Source of the DNA: CAZGSN01 sp964371655
GTDB lineage: Bacteria > Desulfobacterota > Binatia > HRBIN30
Direction of reading: 5' to 3'
Assembly (NCBI GenBank): GCA_964371655.1
Contig: CAYJOD010000001.1
Span: forward strand, 62,001-126,000
Length of the DNA stretch: 64,000 bases
The notes under the pieces are model-generated. The model was given only the letters and a program-made list of their open reading frames with translations, was not told where the DNA came from and did no database searches. A program made the translations under genes and the position numbers. Below are positions 14,567 to 23,119 of this stretch, one piece after another; the first letter of the stretch is position 1; every line of letters begins with the position of its first letter.

Positions 14567-16658
14567 ACAACTTCCTTGTCCTCGGAGAGACCGACGAAAA
14601 GCGACCACTGATCCTCACGGAGGCCGAACGAGCCTGCGGTGTGCATCTTCTCGGCGCGCCCGGATCGGGCAAGTCGAAGGCCATGCAGCACATGATTCAG
14701 CAGGACATCATCAATGGCACTGGAGTGGTCGCGATCCTCATGGCGCTTTGTATGACGCGATCCTGGCCTTCTGTGCGAACTATCGCTTCCGGCGGCCGAT
14801 CTACACCCTCAATGTCTCGCGCGGCGACTACGTGCTGGGGTTCAACCCGTTCGCCGAACGTCCGGGCGATCAGAGCACGCGCGTCGCGCGTTGCGTGACA
14901 GCGATTCTGAAAGCGTGGGGCGTCGAGAGGCCGGACGACACACCGCGCTTGGTCCGGTGGCTGAAGAACGTCTTCACCGTCGCGGTTGAACGCCGTCTCA
15001 CCGTGCCCGACTTGGCGCTGCTGCTCGACTACACCCAACACGCCGTACGCGCTCACTTGTCTCGCGGCAGCGCCGTCGAAAGCGATTGGGCGCAGCTTGC
15101 AGCAATGAAACGCCCGCAAGACTTCGACGAGCAGATCCAGAGCACCCGCAATCGCCTCGACGTGCTCTACAGTGCTCGCACCACTCGCCGATTCTTGGCG
15201 CTTGATGACCCTGCCGTGACGCTCGACTTCGCGCGCGCGTTCGACGAGTCGGCGATCATCTTGGTGAATCTCCAGTCGAGCGCCAATCTCGACCCGCGCA
15301 ACGCGCGGGCGTTTGGCACGCTGATGCTGAGTGAGCTGTTCGACCAGGCACGGCAACGGAGATATCGGCCCGACGGGCGACCACCGAAGCTGTTCGGTGT
15401 TTACGTCGATGAATGCCAACTTTTTCTCACGCCCGACTTTCCTGCCCTGTTTGCCGAGGGTCGCAAGATGGGGCTCGCGGTGACCGTCGCAAACCAGTTT
15501 CTCGAACAGCTACGCCACGAAGATCCGCGCGTGCTCGGCGCCATCAATGGTGCCGCACGCACACGCGTCTGCTTCGCCATCGGCTCCGGCGCGGACGCGC
15601 AGGAGCTCGTGCAAGAGGTCTTCCCCGGCCAGATCGACTTCACGGAAGTGAAGCACACGCATGAACGTGTTGCCTTTCGGCCGGTCGCGGCACGCGACCA
15701 GTCGCACACCACCATGCGAGGGGGTAGCCGCGGCACCTCACATGCCGTCGGTGAATCGTACGGCCGCAATTCAAGTCGCAGTCACCAGACCGCCCACACG
15801 CAGAGCTCTGGCGAAACCCACGGGTTCGCCCACAGCCACGGGCACACCAGCGCTGCCGGCCAGAGCGTTGGGGAAAGCCACAGTTCTGGACTGACAAGCG
15901 GTGTCGCCCAAAGCATGGCCTTGGGAATATCGACACCTGATTCACCGGACGCGATTGCCACGCAGAGCGAGATAGTCACCAGCAGCAACAGCATGTCGGA
16001 GATGAGCAGCGACACCAGCTCGTTAGTGGAGAGCTATTCCGAAGCAGACGGCGAGAGCGATACCGAAAGCGTCGCTTACAGCACCAGCGAGGGCACAAGC
16101 GAAAGTGAAGGCTACAGCGAAGGAGAAAGCTGGGCGGAGACTGAGGCGAACGCTTGGAGCGAAGGAGAAAGTTGGTCGGAGAGCACAACCGACGCGCCGG
16201 TTACTCGATACGAGGAATACGTGGAAGAGAGCGAGGAGTTCTATTCGCTCGAAGAGCAACGGCAACGGCTGGCCGACCGACTACGACGTCTGCCACAGCG
16301 TCACTGTGTCGTACGCACGGCCGACGGCAAGGCGCGCGAGGTTGAGGTGCCCGTGGTCACCGACCCGCCCATCCCCCGCTCTCGCGTCGCCGCATACGAA
16401 GACGAGCTCGCACACAAGAACCAAGCCCTCACAGCCGAAGCCGTTGATCAGTTGATCGAAGCCCGTCGGCGCTCAATCGAGGCGCAAGCGAGCGCGTTCT
16501 TTGACGGCAACGCCCCAACGCTCGTACACTCAGGAGACGAGTATGGATCTCAATCCCCCACCACTCTCATCGACCTCACCCCAAGAACCACCAAGTCGGT
16601 TTCAAAACCGGGCCGGAAGGCCAAATCGAAAGTCAGGCTTCAAGGCGACCAGGAGTAG
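14563..16658 (+). pseudogene. Conjugative coupling-type ATPase (VirD4/TraG/HerA-like), frameshifted
   Basis: The first frame carries Walker A (GVHLLGAPGSGKSKAMQHMI, P-loop at residues 31-38) and continues to GTGVVAI at about 14735. There the sequence shifts, and the second frame resumes with DPHGALYDAILAFCANYRFR and holds Walker B (LFGVYVDECQLFL) plus VTVANQFLEQL and the rest. GCGATCCT would read correctly if it were GCGATCGATCCT, so one GATC unit of a tandem pair appears lost. The C-terminal 250 residues include a Ser/Glu/Gly/His-rich low-complexity tract (about 15720-16190). The intact protein, near 700 residues, would be an inner-membrane-associated DNA-pumping ATPase. Sequencing error is possible. 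Confidence 0.8.
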
Positions 16659-17559
16659 ACCGCTGCAGCTGCACGAAAACGACTGGGCCGTGATGCGTCT
16701 CGTCGACCGCTGCCGCTTCATCGATTCACGACAGCTGCGCCTTACCCTTGGACGAAACCTGAATCAGCGTGCCTTCCTGCGGCGACTCGAGCAGCTCGCC
16801 GACAATGAGTACCTCGACCGCCCGGAGCAACAGAAGCGGCGCTGGTGGGCGCAGGGACGACGCCTGCATTTCGTCTACGGGCTTGGGGTTGAGGGCCACA
16901 AGCTGCTCTATCCCGAGCTGCACCGCAAAGGCGCGCCGGCGACCGACTGGCGCCTGCGCAATCGGCGCGTGCAACCGCTTTACATGGATCACCGGCTCGC
17001 CGTCACCGAAGTGATGCTGAGCTTCGTGCTCGGCGCCGAGCAGCTTGGTATGCGTGTGGAGTCCTGGCTCGAAGGCCGGGACTTCCACCGGGCCACAGGT
17101 TTACCGCTCCATCTCGACCTGACCACATCAAACGGCGTTGTCACCGTTCCATTGAACCCCGATGCGTACTTCGTCCTCGCGGATGATGCAGGTCGCCACG
17201 ATCATTTCTTCCTAGAAATCGACCGCGGTACGGAACCGATCGTCCGTACAACGTGGCAGCGTACCGCGGTCTACCGAAAGCTTGCTGCTTATTGGCAACT
17301 CTACGCGGCGCGGATCGCGCTGCAGAGAGACATCCCCTCATTTCGAGTTCTGACGGTGACGACGTCGGAAGCCCGCGTTGAAAACATGCGCGTACTGGCC
17401 AGGTCCATGGATCCCAAGCGCCGTGGTTCCGCTCTGTTCCGCTTCGCGACGGCCAACGAAATAAATCTGGTTGCCCCCTCTCTAGCGCTCACGGCACAAC
17501 TTTGGGCTAGTCCTGCGTCGGATGCGGCTCTCGGCGCAATCATCGAACCTGAGAAGTAA
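16543..17559 (+). CDS. Replication-relaxation family protein
   Basis: The product (338 residues from ATG 16543) has a winged-helix start (HENDWAVMRLVDRCRFIDSR, then QRAFLRRLEQLADNEYLDRP) and a later nuclease-like alpha/beta part (DAYFVLADDAGRHDHFFLEI, then DRGTEPIVRTTWQRTAVYRK). This is the layout of the replication-relaxation (Replic_Relax) family, found in plasmids and integrative conjugative elements and thought to assist processing at the origin. The start is supported by AGGAGA six bases upstream; the frame is open to 16501. It overlaps the 3' end of the ATPase gene, so it is in the same operon. Confidence 0.8.
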   Translation: MDLNPPPLSSTSPQEPPSRFQNRAGRPNRKSGFKATRSRPLQLHENDWAVMRLVDRCRFIDSRQLRLTLGRNLNQRAFLRRLEQLADNEYLDRPEQQKRRWWAQGRRLHFVYGLGVEGHKLLYPELHRKGAPATDWRLRNRRVQPLYMDHRLAVTEVMLSFVLGAEQLGMRVESWLEGRDFHRATGLPLHLDLTTSNGVVTVPLNPDAYFVLADDAGRHDHFFLEIDRGTEPIVRTTWQRTAVYRKLAAYWQLYAARIALQRDIPSFRVLTVTTSEARVENMRVLARSMDPKRRGSALFRFATANEINLVAPSLALTAQLWASPASDAALGAIIEPEK

Positions 17560-17588
17560 GGCGGGGGCACAGCTCCGGCGCAAGAGAA

Positions 17589-19217
17589 TTAGCTGTTTCT
17601 CTTTTTGCCGGGCGGCAATTTCGTCGTCTTCGAGAATGCATCGTCAACGCCGATCTTTAGCAACTCCACCTTGTAGCCGAATCCTCTCAAAATCTTCGCC
17701 GCATTGTTCAGGTTCACTCTGGAGAAGAACGGGAGATGAAGGACATTTGTCTTCTTGTCGCTGATGACGGCATACACAATAGTGAACGTCCCGTCTGCCG
17801 GCTTCTCGGAAATTGGGATCAGTTTCGCAAAGCGGGTCGGCAATTGTGCACGCACCTTTCTTCTGAAGTCTGCGTCTATCTGGATCAATTGACCGGAAAC
17901 AAAACCCTGAGATACGAGATGGCTGATGACGCTAGATTTTCCATATTTTTTGACGTGAATTAGCTCTCGGTTCGTCGAAAACAGATCACAAATCTCAATC
18001 TGCCCCTGGCCGCCGCCATGCATCACTTTCTTCTTGTCATCGAGCAGCGCGAACATTTCTGGTGCGCCGTCTGCAACCGCAGCGTTGTAGCTACCCTCGG
18101 TACCGCCGTCATATTCCGGCAGCTTCAACTTCGAGCGAGGGATTCTTGCAAAATCAGCGTTCGTCTTAGCAACGAAATTGGAAGCGACACTAAACCAGGT
18201 ACCATCATTCAGGATATACTTCCGCCCGTCAAGGTCGAGTTCAGCGTACAAGCACTTAAACACCGACCAAGACTTGTACACTATCTTATGATCTGCGTCA
18301 GCGCACGACACCTTGCGCTTGCGCATCAACTCTAGTGTCAACGGTACGCCATCTGCGACAGTTCTGAGGAAGCCCTGAAGCTTGATGTCTGGATGTACCT
18401 CTCCGCGCCCGCTAGTGTAGATAAAGCCTTTGACGGTCGCCCACTCAATGATCTCAGGAATCGCTAGCCAGACGTCATCAAACGTGTTCCCTGACAGTTT
18501 CGCGTTCAAAGCCTCTTCCAGCCGGGCAATGGTTGCCGAACTCTTAGTAATTGAAATGTTGTTGACCCATTGATGGTCTTCGGCGCTGAGATCGACTTCG
18601 AAAGCTGACCTGTATTGGTCCAAGAGGAATGCCAGATCTGACAAGTCCATTCTTACCGAAACGGACAGGGAGTCACTACCCGTCATTCGACTTCCAAACG
18701 CCGGATTCAGCGGTGCCCCAACGATTGCCTTCAGCATGTCCTGCTCAACATCGAGGCCAAACTGATCCGGCGTCGTCTCCTGTCCGGATTGTATCCGGGA
18801 ACGGCTTTGAATCGCGTCCAGCGATTGCACATCAACCGATCTGAATGTCTTCGGGTCCACGGAATTGAGCGCGCACAGGAGTCCAAAGCGCTCCTCACAG
18901 ACGTCGTCTTTAAGCAAGAAGCGACCACCTTGACCGAATGTTAGAACAAAGGACCTCGCATTTACGGTGACAAGAAAGGCCGCCGACACACCAGGAACTT
19001 CGAGAGACGCAGGGTTGATGTATCCATGGAATAGTTCAGTCCATCTCGGTGGCTCTGCTGGCGACCTTTTGAGGAAGAGCTCACCAAGACCGAGACCCGG
19101 AATATCAATTGTCACAGGGGGTTCACAGGCATCGCACTTCACGATCTCGCCCGCCGAAGCATGCAGATTTTTCACTAGGAATACACTGAGCTGATACGTT
19201 TTCTTCTGCCTGTTCAT
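17589..19217 (-). CDS. TIGR04141/DUF6119-type sporadically distributed protein
   Basis: The 542-residue protein matches the pattern of the TIGR04141 (DUF6119) group: an N-terminal QLSVFLVKNLHASAGEIV, central SDLAFLLDQYRSAFEVDLSA, and the C-terminal signature IEICDLFSTNRELIHVKKYG followed by KSSVISHLVSQGFVSGQLIQ. The family is known for scattered occurrence in mobile and defence islands and has no agreed biochemical role. It is a lone minus-strand gene converging on the replication-relaxation gene, with a lower GC content by eye than the backbone, suggesting separate acquisition. Confidence 0.75.
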   Translation of the reverse strand: MNRQKKTYQLSVFLVKNLHASAGEIVKCDACEPPVTIDIPGLGLGELFLKRSPAEPPRWTELFHGYINPASLEVPGVSAAFLVTVNARSFVLTFGQGGRFLLKDDVCEERFGLLCALNSVDPKTFRSVDVQSLDAIQSRSRIQSGQETTPDQFGLDVEQDMLKAIVGAPLNPAFGSRMTGSDSLSVSVRMDLSDLAFLLDQYRSAFEVDLSAEDHQWVNNISITKSSATIARLEEALNAKLSGNTFDDVWLAIPEIIEWATVKGFIYTSGRGEVHPDIKLQGFLRTVADGVPLTLELMRKRKVSCADADHKIVYKSWSVFKCLYAELDLDGRKYILNDGTWFSVASNFVAKTNADFARIPRSKLKLPEYDGGTEGSYNAAVADGAPEMFALLDDKKKVMHGGGQGQIEICDLFSTNRELIHVKKYGKSSVISHLVSQGFVSGQLIQIDADFRRKVRAQLPTRFAKLIPISEKPADGTFTIVYAVISDKKTNVLHLPFFSRVNLNNAAKILRGFGYKVELLKIGVDDAFSKTTKLPPGKKRNS

Positions 19218-19663
19218 TACCCTCCTCGAAGAGACTGCGACCTTACTCCTGCCAGATCATCCTTGTCCACCGTCGAGCGAACCTTGTCTCGATAGCGCGC
19301 CCAGATGGCTAGGACGTTAAGAGCAAAACGCGCTACAATCTTGTGACCAGCCAACGGCGATTGCTGGTCTTCGTGGATTTACCATGGTCACGCCCCGGCA
19401 GGGCGGCTGCGAAGACGGGCCAATGTGGTTCTGAGGTTGGCCCGGCTCTCCGGCCGCCGTCAACTCAGAGCCGACGACGGCAGCTCAAGGACGAAATAAT
19501 CGTTCGCGGGTGGAGGGTCCGGCGGTCGCTGTGCTGGTTTCATATCGAGCCGTTTCAACGTGACGGCCGCCGTGAAGCGTGCCGCAGTCGGCGCGCCCTG
19601 CCCGAGCGGCGGCCGTTCGTGGTACACTTACCGTATCCTCACTTCCCCATTTCACCCTCCGAT
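19218..19663. other. Intergenic, promoter region of small genes
   Basis: No gene is supported in this stretch. GGTACACT at 19621-19628 contains a TACACT -10-like hexamer about 36 bases before the ATG at 19664. The rest shows no clear repeat. Confidence 0.4.
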
Positions 19664-19894
19664 ATGTCCAAGGACCCCACATACGTCGTGAAAGTCCCCG
19701 TGCAGCACAACGGCAAAACGGTCTGGCAAGACGCTGGCTTCGCCTACCGCTCGGGAAGCGGCGCCGACGAACGCATCAGCGTCACCATTGGCGACTACCG
19801 CTGCGTTCTGGTGAGACGGGCACGCGATATCGAGATCAAATACAACCAGCTTCGCCGCGAACCTGATCCTCACCCCGTATGGCGCCGCAGATGA
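19664..19894 (+). CDS. Small hypothetical protein (76 aa)
   Basis: From ATG 19664 the product reads MSKDPTYVVKVPVQHNGKTV, then WQDAGFAYRSGSGADERISV and TIGDYRCVLVRRARDIEIKY. It has an alternating-hydrophobic, beta-rich pattern (VVKVPV, ISVTIGDYRCVLV) typical of a small globular protein. No family is recognised. It overlaps the next small gene by 16 bp, and a -10-like TACACT lies upstream. Confidence 0.5.
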   Translation: MSKDPTYVVKVPVQHNGKTVWQDAGFAYRSGSGADERISVTIGDYRCVLVRRARDIEIKYNQLRREPDPHPVWRRR

Positions 19895-20088
19895 CCGTGA
19901 TGGGCACCAAGACGAGCCTCAGATCTATCCGGGTGCCATCGAAGGCCGCCAGGGCTCTCTATGCGCGAGAATTGGCCTACTACGAGGCGGACAAGGCTTA
20001 CCTGTCGGTTGAGAAACTGGCCCGGCGCTGTGAAATGCTTTCGCTGCTCCTTATGGCGGCGAATGGTCACCCCCGTGGATTGCATTGA
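19879..20088 (+). CDS. Small hypothetical protein (69 aa)
   Basis: This frame overlaps the previous one by 16 bp and encodes a helical, basic product with SKAARALYARELAYYEADKA and YLSVEKLARRCEMLSLLLMA. No domain is recognised. The overlap and amphipathic helices are the only support. Confidence 0.4.
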   Translation: MAPQMTVMGTKTSLRSIRVPSKAARALYARELAYYEADKAYLSVEKLARRCEMLSLLLMAANGHPRGLH

Positions 20089-20194
20089 TCGCCAAACTTG
20101 CCCTGGCGTGGGACAATGTGTCCCCCCGCCCGTCGGCGCGACTAAAGTCTGCCAACTGCCGCCACCTTTTGATATTTGCGGTACACTGCTTCTG

Positions 20195-20617
20195 ATGAAA
20201 TCACGCCTTACCACAATGAAGTTCTCTCTCCCCGAGCCACTGCGCGACCAACTGGATGCCAGGGTGCACCGCCTCGGCACTTATCGCACTTCGAGCGAGT
20301 ACGTTCGCGAACTCGTCCGCCGCGACCTGCAGGCCGACGCCATCGAGCAAGTTGATCAACACCTGCTCGATGGGATTAACTCCGGCCACGCCGAACCAAT
20401 GACCGCCGCTTGGCGCAAAGCGCGCCGTGCCGCGCTGGCCAAGGTGGTCCCCACAGAGGTTTTCGAGCAGGAGGTCAGTCGACGTCTGCAAGGTGGGTTG
20501 GCCGACGTCAAAGCCGGCCGCGTCTCTGGTCCGTTCTCTACAGTCGACGAACTCTTTGCACATCTCGATCGCTCCGCCAGTGCGCCCCCGCCCCGTAAGC
20601 GTACCCGTCGCCGTTAA
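20195..20617 (+). CDS. ParD-like ribbon-helix-helix antitoxin with extra C-terminal module, no toxin partner
   Basis: Residues 1-60 form a ParD/CopG ribbon-helix-helix: MKFSLPEPLRDQLDARVHRL, SSEYVRELVRRDLQADAIEQ, then LLDGINSGHAEPM, the usual ParD C-terminal helix. An added 60 residues (EQEVSRRLQGGLADVKAGRV, SGPFSTVDELFAHLDRS) resemble the tail of RelB-type antitoxins. ParD binds DNA and a RelE/ParE toxin, but no toxin gene follows. A TACACT hexamer at 20182-20187 lies only 8 bases before the ATG at 20195, so the message may be leaderless; ATG 20216 is the other start. Confidence 0.7.
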   Translation: MKSRLTTMKFSLPEPLRDQLDARVHRLGTYRTSSEYVRELVRRDLQADAIEQVDQHLLDGINSGHAEPMTAAWRKARRAALAKVVPTEVFEQEVSRRLQGGLADVKAGRVSGPFSTVDELFAHLDRSASAPPPRKRTRRR

Positions 20618-20805
20618 GCCCTACGCAGGTCCGCTCATCGGTGCGTTTCGCCAATTCGTTTACCACCGCGCCGGTGCTCGACCAGAAACCGAGCTAGTGA
20701 ACGGCCACCTATGGCAGCCCCGAGCGGCAGCCAGGTACTGTCCTAGCTTTCCGGCCAGTGTCCTAATTTGATTTTCGGAGCGCGCCATTTGTGCTACCGG
20801 AATTC

Positions 20806-21012
20806 ATGCCCAGGACCCGCCCCGCTAGGACGCCGCCGTGTCCACTTTGCCACGACCAGCACCCTGTCCGTGCTCAGTGCTCTCCCGATAGCATCTACTC
20901 GGGATGCCTGATTCCAGAACTTGCCCACCATCACTACCGCTGCACGCGTTGTCGTTACAAATGGATTAAGGCCGCCCCCGCAGATGGCTTCGCGAAAACA
21001 CCGGACCGCTAG
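20806..21012 (+). CDS. Small zinc-ribbon-like protein
   Basis: The product (68 residues from ATG 20806, or 73 from GTG 20791) has CPLCHDQHPVRAQC near the N-terminus and YRCTRCRYKW near the C-terminus, a four-cysteine ribbon pattern with an aromatic/basic C-terminal knuckle. It could bind nucleic acid. No family was recognised. Flanking gaps of 173 and 103 bp contain nothing else notable. Confidence 0.45.
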   Translation: MPRTRPARTPPCPLCHDQHPVRAQCSPDSIYSGCLIPELAHHHYRCTRCRYKWIKAAPADGFAKTPDR

Positions 21013-21115
21013 CGCCCAGCCTTCCGCGTGCTCGATGCAGTCCGTCAACGGGCGTAGCGTGACTGCCAACGAGCTCTGGACGTTTTCGGCGGTTTGGGTG
21101 TAGATTGATTTCACT

Positions 21116-21382
21116 ATGGCCAAGACCGCTACCGTCACGACCACCAAGACGACCACGACGCCGCCCCTCCGTCGCGTTGTGCGTCCACGTGCGCGCGTGA
21201 TTCCTCTCGACGACGAACCACTAACCCCTGCCGATATGAAAGCCATTGCCGAAGCTGACGCCGCTTTTGCGGCCGGCGAATACTGTACCCTCGACGACCT
21301 CCAAGCTGATCTTGACCGAGATGTGGCGCGTCTACGTTCCAAACAAAATCCGAAAAGACCTGGAGCGAAGGTTTCCCGTTAA
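21116..21382 (+). CDS. Antitoxin-like protein of a RelE-type pair
   Basis: The 88-residue protein has a Thr/Arg-rich N-terminus and a C-terminal antitoxin-type helix: PADMKAIAEADAAFAAGEYC followed by TLDDLQADLDRDVARL. This tail layout is typical of RelB-like and PHD-like antitoxins. It overlaps the RelE-type toxin gene by 62 bp, an unusually deep overlap, which indicates coupled translation. Confidence 0.65.
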   Translation: MAKTATVTTTKTTTTPPLRRVVRPRARVIPLDDEPLTPADMKAIAEADAAFAAGEYCTLDDLQADLDRDVARLRSKQNPKRPGAKVSR

Positions 21383-21590
21383 CGTCCGCGTGGCCTTGCA
21401 AGCCGCGCTGCGTGACCTGGAACGCGACGGTATCCACGCCGACGGCGTGAGGCACTTATTGCGCGACGAGTACCGCTGGAAGACCACGGGCGGCCCCGCT
21501 CGCAACTACCGGATACTCTTCCGCGCCACCGAGGCTATGCGGTTCATTCAAGTGCAACACATCGAGCGCCGCACCTCAACCACCTATTAA
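21321..21590 (+). CDS. RelE/ParE-family toxin
   Basis: From ATG 21321 the 89-residue product reads MWRVYVPNKIRKDLERRFPV, then VALQAALRDLERDG, LLRDEYRWKTTGGPARNYRI and LFRATEAMRFIQVQHIERRT. The basic helix, G-x-x-R-x-Y-R-I-L-F core strand and C-terminal H-x-x-R match the RelE/ParE fold. RelE-type toxins cut mRNA on the ribosome; ParE-type poison gyrase. The sequence does not decide which. The start within the antitoxin gene is chosen because upstream residues in this frame do not resemble the family. Confidence 0.75.
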   Translation: MWRVYVPNKIRKDLERRFPVNVRVALQAALRDLERDGIHADGVRHLLRDEYRWKTTGGPARNYRILFRATEAMRFIQVQHIERRTSTTY

Positions 21591-21677
21591 GGACCAACGT
21601 CGTCGCCCTTCCCCGCGGCCACACGCGACCCGTGATTTCCACGGCGCCGATCGCGCGGCCACGCCAGGAGGGCGATC

Positions 21678-22061
21678 ATGGTTCATTCCCAAGAAGCGGA
21701 CCTCGCGGCGCTCGCCGCGGAGCACAATGAAGACGAGCGGCTGGCCCGTGAGGTCGCGAAGCAAGCCCACACGCTGATGCCGGCGGCGATCGCCGCACAG
21801 ATGCCGGCTCTCTACGGCCAGGAGGAGCAGGGCGAGAACGCCATCGCTCGCGTGAAGCTCTTCACGCCCTGGACAAACTGGAGCTGGTACGCGAGCGAAT
21901 ACGATCCAGAGCAACGTCTCTGCTTCGGCGTCGTTATCGGCCACGAGCGCGAGTACGGCTACTTCTCGCTCGCCGAGCTCGAAGCGATCCGTGGCCCCGG
22001 TGGCCTGCAGATCGAGCGCGACCTTCATTGGCAGCCATGCCCCTTGAAGGAGTGCCAGTGA
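21678..22061 (+). CDS. DUF2958 domain protein, copy 2
   Basis: The 127-residue protein has an acidic N-terminal extension of about 40 residues and then the DUF2958 pattern: PALYGQEEQGENAIARVKLF, SWYASEYDPEQRLCFGVVIG, YGYFSLAELEAIRGPGGLQI, then RDLHWQPCPLKE. It is clearly paralogous to the gene at 9748. AGGAGGG upstream of ATG 21678 fixes the start. Its stop codon overlaps the first base of the RadC-like gene start at 22061, so the two are coupled. DUF2958 genes commonly neighbour radC in mobile elements. Confidence 0.85.
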   Translation: MVHSQEADLAALAAEHNEDERLAREVAKQAHTLMPAAIAAQMPALYGQEEQGENAIARVKLFTPWTNWSWYASEYDPEQRLCFGVVIGHEREYGYFSLAELEAIRGPGGLQIERDLHWQPCPLKECQ

Positions 22062-22555
22062 TGGACGATTCGCAACTAGCGTTTCGTTTCAACGGTGGTC
22101 GCACATCCCCGGAACCGTCTCGGATCTACACCGCGCGTGTCCGTGTTGAGCTCGTACGCGACGCGCCGCCGCTGCCACTCACACCCCTGCGCAACTCGGC
22201 CGACGCATATGCGCTACTCCGAGACGAAGCGGCCGTGTGGGATCGTGAGCGCTTCATTTCGATTCTCCTCGACAACAAGCACCGCCTCATCGGTATCGAG
22301 GAAATCAGCGTCGGCAGCCTGACCCAGACCGTCGTGGCGCCACGTGAGGTCTTCAAGGCGATCATCCTCGCCAACGCCGCCGCCTTCATGGTCCTACACA
22401 ATCACCCGAGCGGCGATCCGACGCCGAGCCAAGAGGACATCGCGATCACGCGGCGCCTACGAGAAGGGGCGGACCTATTCGGCATCCGCTTCCTCGATCA
22501 CATCGTCATCGGCGCCGGCAGCTACATCAGCTTTGTTGAAGGCGGATATTGGTAA
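22061..22555 (+). CDS. RadC-like JAB/MPN domain protein
   Basis: The 164-residue protein has the RadC/JAB signature: RERFISILLDNKHRLIGIEE, APREVFKAIILANAAAFMVL, and the metal motif HNHPSGDPTPSQED (H-x-H ... D), then IAITRRLREGADLFGIRFLD and HIVIGAGSYISF. It is the short RadC form typical of plasmids and integrative elements, lacking the N-terminal HhH region of chromosomal RadC. A zinc hydrolase or DNA-metabolism role is expected but not established for this family. ATG 22061 follows the DUF2958 stop by a one-base overlap. Confidence 0.9.
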   Translation: MDDSQLAFRFNGGRTSPEPSRIYTARVRVELVRDAPPLPLTPLRNSADAYALLRDEAAVWDRERFISILLDNKHRLIGIEEISVGSLTQTVVAPREVFKAIILANAAAFMVLHNHPSGDPTPSQEDIAITRRLREGADLFGIRFLDHIVIGAGSYISFVEGGYW

Positions 22556-22573
22556 GGTCGCTATTCGTTATCT

Positions 22574-22601
22574 GAGCCGTCAGGATCATCCTTGGCGGCT
22601 C
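22574..22601 (+). terminator. Intrinsic terminator after radC-like gene
   Basis: GAGCCGTCAGGA (22574-22585) pairs with 22589-22601 through nearly all positions around a short loop, followed by a T-rich GTTTCCGTT. It sits 18 bp after the radC-like stop. It resembles the stem at 40230-40259. Confidence 0.55.
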
Positions 22602-22636
22602 GTTTCCGTTGGTAGCCAGGAAAGGCGGTGGTGACG

Positions 22637-22780
22637 ATGATTCATGACGAGGCTGATGCATTAGAAACCTGCACAACGACGAGAACACATCATGTCGCCG
22701 AGTATTGGTCCATCTGGGATTTCCATTGGGACATCGGCGTGTTGCCGTCTGCACTATTAGACGCAGATATTTCCGCGTAA
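22637..22780 (+). CDS. Possible very small ORF (47 aa)
   Basis: ATG 22637 opens a 47-codon frame: MIHDEADALETCTTTRTHHV then AEYWSIWDFHWDIGVLPSAL. GGCGGTGGTG precedes it. It is Trp/His/Asp-rich and unlike any family I know. The remaining gap to the lipoprotein gene (22781-23119) shows no other gene. Confidence 0.25.
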   Translation: MIHDEADALETCTTTRTHHVAEYWSIWDFHWDIGVLPSALLDADISA

Positions 22781-23119
22781 TCTCGCTTCCTGAGCGACCC
22801 TGAGCCGGAATATTGAGGGCGTGAAGCGCTTCCCGTTTCCCGCAGGGTTCAGGGGACGGACACCGTGGCGGATGGCTATCCCGCCAAGCTATAGCCGGCG
22901 GCCGAGTTGACACCGCGGGCAATGATGGCCAGCGCGTCGAACGTGGCGTACAATCGCCCACCGCCGATACCGCAGGAGGCGGTCAACTCGCGCACAGGAA
23001 ACTCTCGTTTAGAAAAACTGCGTTTATGTTTGCCAAGGTCGGCGTTGATGTGCTAGTGCGCTCCAAATAGACTGCAATTTTCTCAAAGCGGCGAATGGGG
23101 CCGCGGAAAGAAGGCGGTG

